Source of the DNA: Nitrospira sp.
Lineage (GTDB): Bacteria; Nitrospirota; Nitrospiria; Nitrospirales; Nitrospiraceae
DNA: 64,000 bases
Direction: 5' to 3'
Assembly (NCBI GenBank): GCA_020853775.1
Contig: JADYYH010000012.1
Location: 1 to 64,000 of the forward strand
Shown here: positions 32,755 through 41,302 of the stretch, piece by piece
Numbering within the stretch: the first letter of the stretch is position 1
Layout of the letters: each line of letters starts with the position of its first letter
Translations under genes and position numbers: made by a program
Notes under the pieces: model-generated
The model's input: the letters and a program-made list of their open reading frames with translations, nothing else
The model's database searches: none
What the model was told of the DNA's origin: nothing

Positions 32755-33696
32755 CTAATGGTGGCTGTGCAGGAATTCCGTATGCGAATGCTGGTCGTGG
32801 AGTTTGGAGAGGTCGCAGTGGACGGCTTCGGGATGGCAGCATTCCGTTTCGAGTTGGATCGTCAGGTGCTTGATTTTGAAATCGCTGGTCACTCGGTTAC
32901 GGATCGTTTGGAGCAGGTCGGTCGTGAGGGCTTGATCGCCGCCGTCCACCTGCACATGCGTCGTCATCATAATGAGGCGTGGTTCGACCGCCCAGATGTG
33001 GAGGTCATGGACGTTCTTCACGCCGGGGATGGATTCGATGGTGGCTGCGACCAGCGCCGGGCTCACGCCGGGCGGGGTGGACTCCAGCAGGACTTCAAGT
33101 GATTCTTTAAACAGCGGCCAGGCTCCTCTGACGATTGCCACGACGACGAACAAGCTTACCAACGGGTCGAGCACGGACCAGCCGGTGAACATGATAATGC
33201 CGCCGCTCACGACCACCCCGAGCGAGACCCAGGCATCGCTCAGCATGTGCCAGAAGGCGCTGCGGATATTGAGGTCATCTTTCGCGCCATGTTGGAGCAG
33301 CAAGGCAATCGACAGGTTGGCCGCAAAACTGATCAAGGCGATCAGCATGACCCATCCTCCCGGCACCGGGACGGGGGTCATCAGGCGTTCGAGACTGACG
33401 AGTGTGAGGCCGCCGGCGGTGAGCAGCAGGATGAAGGAATTGAGGAACGCGGCGATGATCCCGGCCCGGTGATAGCCGAAGGTGCGGTTGTCGGTGGCCG
33501 GTCTGGCTGTTAGCACGTGGGCATAGAGCGCGAGAAAGAGGGAGCCTTGATCGACGAGGTTGTGACCTGCGTCCCCGATCAGGCCGATGCTGTTGGTGAG
33601 AAAGCCGCCGGCAAACTCCGCGACGACGATGACGGCATTGACGGCCAGGGCAATTCTGAGCTGCGAGCGGAGTTCATGGTAGGTGTGGGGAAGCAT
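32755..33696 (-). CDS. Cation diffusion facilitator (zinc/cobalt/cadmium efflux)
   Basis: This is a CDF transporter with six predicted membrane helices. The metal-binding site is visible as IGDAGHNLVDQ in helix 2 and FWHMLSDAWVSLG in helix 5 (HxxxD), followed by a cytoplasmic C-terminal domain including HDLHIWAV and an His-rich end (DQHSHTEFLHSHH). These proteins exchange divalent metal for protons. The ATG at 33696 gives 313 residues; an upstream TTG at 33732 would add 12 residues but has no ribosome-binding site. The end His-rich tail may bind zinc. It lies next to a CobW-type GTPase, suggesting coordinated metal handling. Confidence 0.92.
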   Translation of the reverse strand: MLPHTYHELRSQLRIALAVNAVIVVAEFAGGFLTNSIGLIGDAGHNLVDQGSLFLALYAHVLTARPATDNRTFGYHRAGIIAAFLNSFILLLTAGGLTLVSLERLMTPVPVPGGWVMLIALISFAANLSIALLLQHGAKDDLNIRSAFWHMLSDAWVSLGVVVSGGIIMFTGWSVLDPLVSLFVVVAIVRGAWPLFKESLEVLLESTPPGVSPALVAATIESIPGVKNVHDLHIWAVEPRLIMMTTHVQVDGGDQALTTDLLQTIRNRVTSDFKIKHLTIQLETECCHPEAVHCDLSKLHDQHSHTEFLHSHH

Positions 33697-33819
33697 CGGC
33701 TTCAGTGTCTCACGGGAGACGGAGGAGGGCAAGCCGTCGTGACGTCTTCAAGTGACCACGGGCCAGCACTCGGGATCTTCCAGGACCAAGCGGGCAGGGC
33801 GAACGTGCGGGGTGAGGAG

Positions 33820-35604
33820 CTATTGCATAGCTGCGAGGGCCTTGAGTTCCTCGCCGGTGATCGTTTCTTTTTCGAGCAGGACCTGGGCTGCGTGTCGCAG
33901 TGTCGCCTCCTGGTCCTTGATGAGGTTGCGTGCCCGTTCGTACTGTTCGTCGATCAAGAGTCGAACTTCGCAGTCGATCTCCCGGGAGGTTTGCTCACTG
34001 TAGTCGCCGGGCGTCTGCGACGGACCGGTCTGGAGAAAGATCGACTGCCGGTCCCGCTCCAAGCTGACCTGCCCGAGCTTCTCGCTCATGCCGTAGGCTT
34101 TTATCATGCTCTTGGCGATATCGGTGGCTTTGCGCAAATCGTCCTGGGCACCGGTGGAGACCTCGCCGTAGATGACTTCCTCAGCGGCGCGCCCACCCAG
34201 CAAAATGGCGATCCGGTTCTTGAGCTCCGACTCCGTCATGAGAAAGCGGTCTTCGGTCGGAAGCTGCATGGTGTAGCCGAGCGCAGCAATACCTCGAGGG
34301 ATAATTGAGATTTTGTGGACCGCATCGCCGCCAGGGATCGACATGGCCACCAGCGCGTGGCCGACTTCGTGGTGTGCCACGCGAGCCCGTTCCATTGTAT
34401 TCAGCACCCGATTTTTCTTTTCCAAACCACCGATGACGCGCTCCACCGCTTCCTGCAGTTCAGAGAAACTCACGGTGTCTTTGTTGCGACGAACGGCGAG
34501 CAGCGCCGCTTCGTTGAGCAGGTTGGCGAGATCGGCGCCGACGAAGCCGGGCGTCATGGCGGCGATGGTTTCAAGATCTGCCTGGTTGGCGAGGGTGATG
34601 CTGCGGGCGTGCACTTTCAAAATGGCGAGGCGGCCGATCTTATCGGGCCGATCCACCAGCACCTGACGGTCGAAGCGGCCGGCTCGCAGCAGCGCGGGGT
34701 CTAGGATTTCCGGCCGGTTGGTGGCGGCGACGAGAATCACGCCGACGCGCGAGTCGAACCCATCCATCTCAACCAGCAGTTGGTTCAGGGTCTGTTCCCG
34801 TTCCTCATGGGCCATGGGGCCGACGCCCCGCGCTTTGCCCAGCGCGTCGAGCTCGTCGAGGAAGATAATGCAAGGCGCTTTGCTCTTGGCTTGTTCGAAC
34901 AGGTCGCGGACGCGTGCCGCGCCGACGCCGACAAACATTTCCACGAACTCCGATCCGCTGATCGAAAAAAACGGCACGGCGGCTTCGCCGGCCACGGCCT
35001 TGGCGAGCAGGGTCTTGCCGGTGCCCGGGGGGCCGACAAGCAGAATGCCTTTGGGAATTTTTCCGCCGAGGCGTCGGAACTTCTCCGGCGTTTTGAGGAA
35101 TTCGATGATCTCTTCCAGTTCCTGTTTCGCCTCGTCGACCCCCGCCACATCCGCGAAGGTGACCTTCACTTCCTTCTCCACGTAAATCTTCGCTTTGCTT
35201 TGCCCGACCGTCATGAACCCCTGGCTCTGGCCCATGCGACGGAGCAGGAACCACCAGACGCCGAAGAAGAGCACGATCGGCACGATCCAGGACAGCACAT
35301 CGCGGAACAGGGTGCTTTCGATGACGCCCGTCACCTTCACCTGATGTTGCGCAAGATTCCTGAGCAGATCCGGGTCTTCGATCCGGATCGTATGGAAAAC
35401 CTTGTCCTCCTTCATCTTCCCGTGAATGATCTGCGGCGAGACCGCCACCTCGGTGACCTTGTTCGCTTCCACGGCGGATTTGAAATCACTGTAGGGGATT
35501 TCGGTGGGGTTAAACAGGGACGGCAGGAAGGTCTGGATCAAGATCAGGACCCAGAGGGCGATGAACATGTACCAAATGGAGAATTGTCGTTGTTTAGGAT
35601 CCAT
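33820..35604 (-). CDS. ftsH: FtsH-family membrane ATP-dependent zinc metalloprotease
   Basis: The 594-residue protein has two membrane helices (about 12-30 and 104-121) around a short periplasmic domain, then an AAA+ module with Walker A GPPGTGKT (191-198), Walker [11 protein letters not shown] (246-255) and the SRH arginine region [11 protein letters not shown] (305-314). The zinc site is HEVGH at 412-416 where most family members read HEAGH. The third zinc ligand is probably Asp in [10 protein letters not shown] near residue 490. FtsH degrades unassembled membrane proteins and regulators. It is slightly shorter than E. coli FtsH (644 aa), lacking the disordered tail. Confidence 0.95.
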   Translation of the reverse strand: MDPKQRQFSIWYMFIALWVLILIQTFLPSLFNPTEIPYSDFKSAVEANKVTEVAVSPQIIHGKMKEDKVFHTIRIEDPDLLRNLAQHQVKVTGVIESTLFRDVLSWIVPIVLFFGVWWFLLRRMGQSQGFMTVGQSKAKIYVEKEVKVTFADVAGVDEAKQELEEIIEFLKTPEKFRRLGGKIPKGILLVGPPGTGKTLLAKAVAGEAAVPFFSISGSEFVEMFVGVGAARVRDLFEQAKSKAPCIIFLDELDALGKARGVGPMAHEEREQTLNQLLVEMDGFDSRVGVILVAATNRPEILDPALLRAGRFDRQVLVDRPDKIGRLAILKVHARSITLANQADLETIAAMTPGFVGADLANLLNEAALLAVRRNKDTVSFSELQEAVERVIGGLEKKNRVLNTMERARVAHHEVGHALVAMSIPGGDAVHKISIIPRGIAALGYTMQLPTEDRFLMTESELKNRIAILLGGRAAEEVIYGEVSTGAQDDLRKATDIAKSMIKAYGMSEKLGQVSLERDRQSIFLQTGPSQTPGDYSEQTSREIDCEVRLLIDEQYERARNLIKDQEATLRHAAQVLLEKETITGEELKALAAMQ

Positions 35605-35716
35605 CGTGAGAATGAACGATCGAGTGATCAGGGCTCCAGTGGTGGCAAGCCAGCGGCGGTTCGCGATTGCAACACTTCGTCAGCACATCACGAAACGACC
35701 GGTTCAGTCAATGGGG

Positions 35717-36583
35717 TCAGTTTTTCTTCGGTCTCAGGCGTTCGGACAGTACTGGATATTGCGCCGAGGACACCCCGAAATTGCCGGTCGCCACATCTGC
35801 CGCGACGACCCGCAGGGTGATGCCATCGGGGGCGTCTTTGGACATCGGTACAAAAAACGGGGCTTCGAAGCGACTCTTCTCTCCGGCGTAAAACATCTGC
35901 AACCGCTCGACGATGCGATCTCCGATCAGCAGTTCTGCGTAGATATGCATCTTACGGGAGTCCCAATCGCTGTGCGGCCGGACGAGGGCACCGGAGAGTG
36001 TTCGCACCGAGGCCCGGAGCATCACATCTTCGTTGGCGATCAGGGGCTCGCCGGGTTTGGGATGTTCAACCTGCACCAGGTAGCCATACAAGTGCAGCAC
36101 GATGCCGTCGTTCGTCAGGTCGTGGCCGGGAATCAGTAACACGGTGGTGCTCGCCCGCTGCAACGCCTGGGGGTAGGCTAAGGGGCCCTCGGCAGTGATT
36201 TCCACCAGGGTCGGGCGGGTTAATTCAAGCGTGGCGCTGAACACAGCGGCCGGCCGGCTGCTGTAAACCGGTTCGTCCATCAAGTGGGGCGTGCGCATGA
36301 TCTGGGTCTGGTCGCCCGGTTCGCCCTGCTGGAGGCCGGAGACCAGCAACCGGCCGGTGGCCACGTCCGTCATGGTGACGCGCGCGCCGCCGACCTCATG
36401 GCCCAGGACCAATGAGCGGTGCGCGACGACGCGCACAAGGACGGTCGTGGGCTGGGGATCGTTGTAGTGGGTTTTGCTTTCGAGTTCGGACTCGGAGGGT
36501 TCCGGCGTAAATGCCGCGCCCGCACTGCTCAGCAGTACGAGGAGGCAGGTGCCGATCAGTCGGATGAAGAGGGGGCGACTCAT
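35717..36583 (-). CDS. Exported hypothetical protein, 288 aa
   Basis: A signal peptide is visible at residues 1-24 (LFIRLIGTCLLVLLSSAGAA), so the mature protein is periplasmic or surface-exposed. The remainder looks beta-rich, with repeated Ig-like strand patterns such as VLVRVVAHRSLVLGHEVGGA and RVTMTDVATGRLLVSGLQQG, then HIYAELLIGDRIVERLQMFY. This may be a pair of Ig-like or carboxypeptidase-regulatory-like domains. I know no named family. It overlaps the metG stop codon by four bases, so it is expressed with tmk-holB-metG; the connection with translation is not obvious. It has no membrane helix beyond the signal. Confidence 0.8.
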   Translation of the reverse strand: MSRPLFIRLIGTCLLVLLSSAGAAFTPEPSESELESKTHYNDPQPTTVLVRVVAHRSLVLGHEVGGARVTMTDVATGRLLVSGLQQGEPGDQTQIMRTPHLMDEPVYSSRPAAVFSATLELTRPTLVEITAEGPLAYPQALQRASTTVLLIPGHDLTNDGIVLHLYGYLVQVEHPKPGEPLIANEDVMLRASVRTLSGALVRPHSDWDSRKMHIYAELLIGDRIVERLQMFYAGEKSRFEAPFFVPMSKDAPDGITLRVVAADVATGNFGVSSAQYPVLSERLRPKKN

Positions 36584-38658
36584 TTCACTTTGGTGCCGGG
36601 CTCCACGTCTTCGACAAAGGTGGCGAGCCCTCGCACTTCGCTGTCGCCCGCCGCGAGGACCATGCCCTGCGACTCAATGCCCATGAGCTTCGCCGGTTTG
36701 AGGTTCGCCACGATGACGATGGTTTTCCCGATCAGGGCTTCCGGTTCGTATTTCTTGCCGATGCCGGCCACGATTTGCCGTTGCTCGGTCCCGAGGCTGA
36801 CTTGAAGCTTCAGCAACTTCTCCGATTTCGGCACACGTTCCGCCGCCAGGACCTTGGCCGCTTTGAGTTGCACCTTCATGAAGTCGTCGATAGTGATCTG
36901 AGCCGGCTGCGTGGCGACAGGGGCAGTAGCCGGTATGGTGGCCGAAGCAGGGGATTGTGGTGCAGCGGACAGGGTCTCGCTAGAAGCCTTTGACTTCAAC
37001 TCCGAGGGGTTTTTAATCGCTTCTTCATTCACGCGAACGTCTCCTTTTATCAGTTTGGTCTCTAGTGTGCCCTTAAAACTTATCGATCCCCCGGTGGTCT
37101 CAATCCTTGGGAAAAGTGACAAGCCTCTTTCAATGCGTTCGCCAATTCGGAGATTGCCGGCCCACCTTTCATGTTCGCTATTATTCTTTAATGCATCGAC
37201 GGGCACCGCTCCTAACCCCAGCCTTCGGTGTATCGAGTCGGCAGCGGTAGGCATGAATGGATAGAGGTAGCGAGCTATGTGTCTCAAGGTCTCTGCTGCC
37301 GTATAGAGTACTGTAGCTACTTTTTCTTTTTCGCGTTCTTGCTTTGCAAGATTCCACGGGGCCATTTGTTCTAAGTAAAGATTGGCTCGATTTACAAGCT
37401 TCCAAATTTCTCTAAGACCTACATGGAATTCCATTAGGTTAAAAGCAGCTTCAATTCGACCAAAAAGTCCCAGAGCGATTTGTTTCAGCTCCTCTTCTTC
37501 GGGATGAGATCCAAGCCAAGTCGGTTGTGGGATTCTGCCGTCAGTAAGCCGCTCTAATAATGTTAATGTTCTACTCACGAGGTTTCCAAGATCGTTGGCG
37601 AGATCACTATTGATTCTCGAAACCATCCCGCTGTGCGAAAAATCACCATCCTGCCCGAAGGGCACTTCGCGGAGGAGGAAGTAGCGGAACGCATCGGTGC
37701 CGAACTGGTCGACCATCTTGTTGGGATCGACAACATTGCCTCGGCTCTTCGACATCTTCTCGCCGTCCACCGTCCACCAGCCGTGGGCAAAGATCGAGTG
37801 CGGCAACGGCTTTTCAAGCGCCATCAACATAGTGGACCAGTAGACGGCGTGCGTGGTGAGGATGTCCTTGCCGACTAGATGGACGTCGGCGGGCCAGTAA
37901 CGCAAGCCGGCTGGTTGTCCCTGGGGCAGATATTCAAGCGCCGACATATAATTCACGAGCGCGTCGAACCAGACGTAGGTCACGTAGTCCTTGTCGAAGG
38001 GGAGTTCGATGCCCCAGGAGAGGCGAGATTTGGGTCGCGAGATTGAGAGGTCGCCCAGCTTTTGTGTTTTGAGGAAACCTAGTACTTCGTGTCGCCGTGA
38101 ATCTGGCCGAATGAATTCTTTATTCGCCCAAATGTGATCGATCAACCGATTCTGGTATTGACCCATCTTGAAAAAATAATTGTGCTCGCTCAACTGCTCG
38201 ATCGGCCGTTTGCAATCCGGGCAGAGCCCGCCGACGACATCTTTTTCCGTCCAGAACCGTTCGTCGTATGTGCAGTACCAGCCTGTGTAATCTGCCTTAT
38301 AGATCAACTGCTTATCGAACAGTTGTTGAAGATATCGTTGAACCACGGATTGGTGTGGTTTGTCGGTGGTGCGGATGAAAGCGTTGTGGGAAATGTTCAA
38401 CCGATCCCAGAGGTTGGTGAACTGCGGCGCGAGGCGGTCGCAATGGGCTTGCGGATCGATGCCGGCCTTCGCGGCGGCTTGCTGCACCTTCTGTCCGTGC
38501 TCATCGAGACCGGTCAGAAAAAACACGTCGCGTCCACGCAATCGCCAGTAGCGCGCGAGCACGTCGGCGGCGACGGTGGTGTAGGCGTGCCCGATGTGCG
38601 GCACGTCGTTGACGTAATAAATCGGCGTCGTGATGTAGAAGGTCTTCTGCGTACTCAT
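36580..38658 (-). CDS. metG: Methionyl-tRNA synthetase with C-terminal tRNA-binding domain
   Basis: This 692-residue class I synthetase attaches methionine to tRNA(Met). HIGH is at residues 21-24 (PHIGHAYTTV) and KMSKS is at about residues 300-306 (GEKMSKSRGNV). Zinc-knuckle residues CPDC are near residue 146-149. After the anticodon-binding helices comes an Ala/Pro/Ser-rich linker (about 560-590), then a Trbp111/EMAP-like domain (ITIDDFMKVQLKAAKVLAAE to the end) that improves tRNA binding. The gene shows tracts of much lower GC (about 37000-37620 and 38041-38400) than its other parts, discussed as a finding. It lies between holB and the exported protein gene. Confidence 0.97.
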   Translation of the reverse strand: MSTQKTFYITTPIYYVNDVPHIGHAYTTVAADVLARYWRLRGRDVFFLTGLDEHGQKVQQAAAKAGIDPQAHCDRLAPQFTNLWDRLNISHNAFIRTTDKPHQSVVQRYLQQLFDKQLIYKADYTGWYCTYDERFWTEKDVVGGLCPDCKRPIEQLSEHNYFFKMGQYQNRLIDHIWANKEFIRPDSRRHEVLGFLKTQKLGDLSISRPKSRLSWGIELPFDKDYVTYVWFDALVNYMSALEYLPQGQPAGLRYWPADVHLVGKDILTTHAVYWSTMLMALEKPLPHSIFAHGWWTVDGEKMSKSRGNVVDPNKMVDQFGTDAFRYFLLREVPFGQDGDFSHSGMVSRINSDLANDLGNLVSRTLTLLERLTDGRIPQPTWLGSHPEEEELKQIALGLFGRIEAAFNLMEFHVGLREIWKLVNRANLYLEQMAPWNLAKQEREKEKVATVLYTAAETLRHIARYLYPFMPTAADSIHRRLGLGAVPVDALKNNSEHERWAGNLRIGERIERGLSLFPRIETTGGSISFKGTLETKLIKGDVRVNEEAIKNPSELKSKASSETLSAAPQSPASATIPATAPVATQPAQITIDDFMKVQLKAAKVLAAERVPKSEKLLKLQVSLGTEQRQIVAGIGKKYEPEALIGKTIVIVANLKPAKLMGIESQGMVLAAGDSEVRGLATFVEDVEPGTKVK

Positions 38659-38705
38659 GTGTGTGGGGTGAAGATAGCAAGAGGTCGACGATGAAAGCTA
38701 GCGGC

Positions 38706-39737
38706 CTATCGTGGCCGGTCAGCGATGCCGGCCGGGGTAAGTAGTTGTCGGACTCTGAGCAGGATGGTTTCGAGCGCGATTTGAAGGTTCAGGTTCCGAT
38801 GCGCTTGGCGTTCCATTTTTTCGAGGTCGCCGATCAGGTCCAGCAGGTCGTCGATGTCGATGCGCTCCGCAAGTGTCTGCATGTCGGCCCGTTGATCGAG
38901 GTTGAGGATATGATCGGATCCGGCGCCGACGGCGATGAGCAGGATGTCGCGCAGCCACCGAAGCAGCCAATCAAATGCCTCCGGTCCGCGATCCCCTTTG
39001 GCCAGCGCTTCTGCGGCAGCCAGGACGGTTGCGAACGAGTGCAGCCCCTTGGCTGAGAAGATGGCCGCAAATTCCTTCTGGCTGGTTCGCGCCTGTTCCA
39101 GATCGCATTCGAGGGCGCGCCCGAGCTGCCCGTCGCTCAGTAGTGCGAGGAAGTGCGCATCGGCCGGAGGCAGTTCGCGCTTCAAAATGACCGCGGCTTC
39201 CACTTGAGTTTGCGCCGGGGCGGTGAGTCGCAGGGCCTGGCAGCGTGAACGGATGGTGGCCGGCAAAGCATAGGGCCGACTCGACACGAGAATGAACAGG
39301 CTGTGGTCGGGCGGCTCTTCCAGTGTTTTGAGCAGGGCATTGGCGGCACCGATGGTCATGCGATCCGCTTCGTCGATCAGGCAGATTTTGCGATTGCCGA
39401 TCAGCGGCCGGTAGATCATTTGATGCTCGATGTCTCGAATGGACTCAATCTTGATCTGGGGATTGGCCATCTCTTGATCCGGTTCGATCACCAGAAAATC
39501 CGGATGCGTGCGCGCATCCACCTGCTGGCAGGCCCGGCAGGTGCCGCAGGCGTCCGGCTGCCGGCCGTCCGACACCGTCTCGCAGAGCAGGGTTTGTGCC
39601 AATCGCAGGGCGAGCAGGCGTTTGCCGATGCGATCGTCACCGTGAAACAGGTAGGCATGGGCCAACCTGTTTTGTAAGATAGCCGATCGCAGAAGGGTCT
39701 TCGCGTGCTCGTGTCCGATGATGTCAGCGAAGGGCAT
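38706..39737 (-). CDS. holB: DNA polymerase III delta-prime subunit
   Basis: The 343-residue protein has the clamp-loader AAA+ layout: N-terminal FADIIGHEHAKTLLRSAI, a degenerate P-loop FHGDDRIGKRLLA (about residues 32-44), four cysteines around CGTCRACQQ (zinc module) and the sensor-1-type region CLIDEADRMTIGAANALLKT (about 118-137). The delta-prime subunit helps load the beta clamp but does not hydrolyse ATP, consistent with the altered P-loop. The C-terminal collar domain is the helical part ending DLLDLIGDLEKMERQAHRN. The start overlaps the end of tmk by 14 bases, the common tmk-holB arrangement. Confidence 0.93.
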   Translation of the reverse strand: MPFADIIGHEHAKTLLRSAILQNRLAHAYLFHGDDRIGKRLLALRLAQTLLCETVSDGRQPDACGTCRACQQVDARTHPDFLVIEPDQEMANPQIKIESIRDIEHQMIYRPLIGNRKICLIDEADRMTIGAANALLKTLEEPPDHSLFILVSSRPYALPATIRSRCQALRLTAPAQTQVEAAVILKRELPPADAHFLALLSDGQLGRALECDLEQARTSQKEFAAIFSAKGLHSFATVLAAAEALAKGDRGPEAFDWLLRWLRDILLIAVGAGSDHILNLDQRADMQTLAERIDIDDLLDLIGDLEKMERQAHRNLNLQIALETILLRVRQLLTPAGIADRPR

Positions 39738-40443
39738 GGCGGACCTGTCTCGCGCGGGAGGTCATGCGCGGCGTTGCGGTCTGATGGTCGGCGGGATGGA
39801 GCCGTGTGAGGATCGGTGCGACAATCCGGGCGACTGTGCGGGCGACGGTCTCTTTGGATGCGCGCGAAGGAATAACTTTGATACGTGCGGGATGACGCTT
39901 CGCCAGGTCGAGGAAACCGGCGCGAACTTTTTGGTGGAACCGGAGCGATTCACGGTCGAGGCGATTCGTTTCGCTGGCGGATCGCCGCCGTGCCAGTCCG
40001 GTCGCCACGGGAAGATCGAACAGCAGCGTGAGGTGTGGTGTCACGGCGTGAGTCGCGAGCCGATTGAGTCGTTCCAGCAGGGGCACATTCAGTCCGCGCG
40101 CATACCCCTGGTAGGCCAGCGTCGAATCGCTGAACCGGTCGCAGAGGACGATGGCGCCGCGCGCCAGTGCCGGCTCGATCACCTGGGTCACATGCTGGCG
40201 TCGCGCTGCGAGCACGAGAAACGCTTCGGTTTCCGGCGCCACCGGCTCGTCGGCGCGATCGAGTAGGACCGACCGGACTTTTTCCGCAAGCGGGGTTCCG
40301 CCCGGTTCGCGAGTCTCGACGGTGACGTGTCCCTGGCTCCGGAGGTATTCTCCGAGGAGCCTGGCCTGGGTGGATTTTCCGCACCCCTCGCCCCCCTCCA
40401 GCGTAATGAACAGACCTCGCGGAGGCCGGTTGTGTTTCATCAT
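39724..40443 (-). CDS. tmk: Thymidylate kinase
   Basis: This 239-residue P-loop kinase phosphorylates dTMP to dTDP. Key elements are LEGGEGCGKSTQARLLGEYL (P-loop, residues 15-34), REPGGTPLAEKVR, DRFSDSTLAYQGYARGL (DR motif) and a lid segment RRSASETNRLDRESLRFHQK. The longer upstream frame has no family similarity, so the ATG pair at 40443/40440 is used. It has a basic C-terminal extension (DHQTATPRMTSRARQVRHAL), 20-30 residues longer than average. It heads the leftward tmk-holB-metG unit and is divergent from the DUF502 gene. Confidence 0.95.
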   Translation of the reverse strand: MMKHNRPPRGLFITLEGGEGCGKSTQARLLGEYLRSQGHVTVETREPGGTPLAEKVRSVLLDRADEPVAPETEAFLVLAARRQHVTQVIEPALARGAIVLCDRFSDSTLAYQGYARGLNVPLLERLNRLATHAVTPHLTLLFDLPVATGLARRRSASETNRLDRESLRFHQKVRAGFLDLAKRHPARIKVIPSRASKETVARTVARIVAPILTRLHPADHQTATPRMTSRARQVRHALR

Positions 40444-40577
40444 GATTCGAACCTGAAAATCCCGGGGAGAAAGAGGGCGGATCCTATTCCAAGTGATTGA
40501 AAATAGCAAGAAAAGGCTTGCGACGACCGGCACAAGACCAGTATCATGACGCTCTACCCGGGACCCCTCAGCCGCGC
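40444..40577. promoter_or_regulatory. Divergent intergenic region between tmk and the DUF502 gene
   Basis: Two units leave this 134-bp gap in opposite directions, so promoters for both should lie here. An AT-rich patch is at about 40493-40513. No clear consensus pair was identified by eye. Confidence 0.4.
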
Positions 40578-41252
40578 ATGGTACAAGCTTCATTAAAACG
40601 GTATTTTCTCACCGGTTTGCTGGTGATGATCCCCATTTGGGGCACCATCCTGATTCTGAAGACGCTGTTCGTCAGCCTGGATGGGATTCTTGGCGACGCC
40701 GCCGCCCGATTGGTGACTCCAGGCTACTACGTACCAGGTCTGGGTATCATCGCGCTCATCCTGCTCATTTTCATGACCGGGCTCTTCGCGGCGAATTTTA
40801 TCGGCCGCCACGTGGTTCGGCAGTGGGAGGCGTTGCTCAATCGCGTGCCGGTGGTCCGCGGCATTTATTCCACCATCAAGTCGATGATGGACATTCTGTC
40901 GTTCGCGGAGCGCGAGAGTTATCGCCGTGTCGTGCTGATTCAGTTTCCCAAGAACGGTCATTACTGTTTTGCATTTGTGACCGGTGTGACGAAGGGCGAA
41001 ATGCAGCAACTGTCCCCGGATCCGCTCGTGCACGTCTACGTGCCGACCTCGCCCAATCCCACGTCCGGGTATTTCCTGTTGGTGCCTGAGCGCGAAGTGA
41101 TCGCCGTGGACATCACGGTCGAAGAGGCCATGAAGCTGATTGTGTCGGGCGGGCTCTACACCCCGAATCCGTCGTCGGGTGCCTCCTCGCCGGCCGGCGG
41201 CAAAACGTGGGCCCCGATCAAGCAACCTGACGCGCGCGTACAAGTCGGTTGA
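40578..41252 (+). CDS. DUF502-family membrane protein
   Basis: The 224-residue protein has two hydrophobic segments near its N-terminus (LTGLLVMIPIWGTILILKTL, about residues 11-30, and LGIIALILLIFMTGLFAANF, about 55-74), followed by the DUF502 body with VPVVRGIYSTIKSMMDILSF and PNPTSGYFLLVPEREVIAVD. Family members are inner-membrane proteins of unknown function; no catalytic residues are known. The C-terminal 35 residues are Pro/Ser-rich. The ATG at 40578 is selected because the frame upstream is unrelated. It is followed by glmU, but no functional link is established. Confidence 0.9.
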   Translation: MVQASLKRYFLTGLLVMIPIWGTILILKTLFVSLDGILGDAAARLVTPGYYVPGLGIIALILLIFMTGLFAANFIGRHVVRQWEALLNRVPVVRGIYSTIKSMMDILSFAERESYRRVVLIQFPKNGHYCFAFVTGVTKGEMQQLSPDPLVHVYVPTSPNPTSGYFLLVPEREVIAVDITVEEAMKLIVSGGLYTPNPSSGASSPAGGKTWAPIKQPDARVQVG

Positions 41253-41302
41253 TCGCGGCTTCACTCGACAACCCTCTGCCGATTACGTATGGTGAGACTG
41301 CT

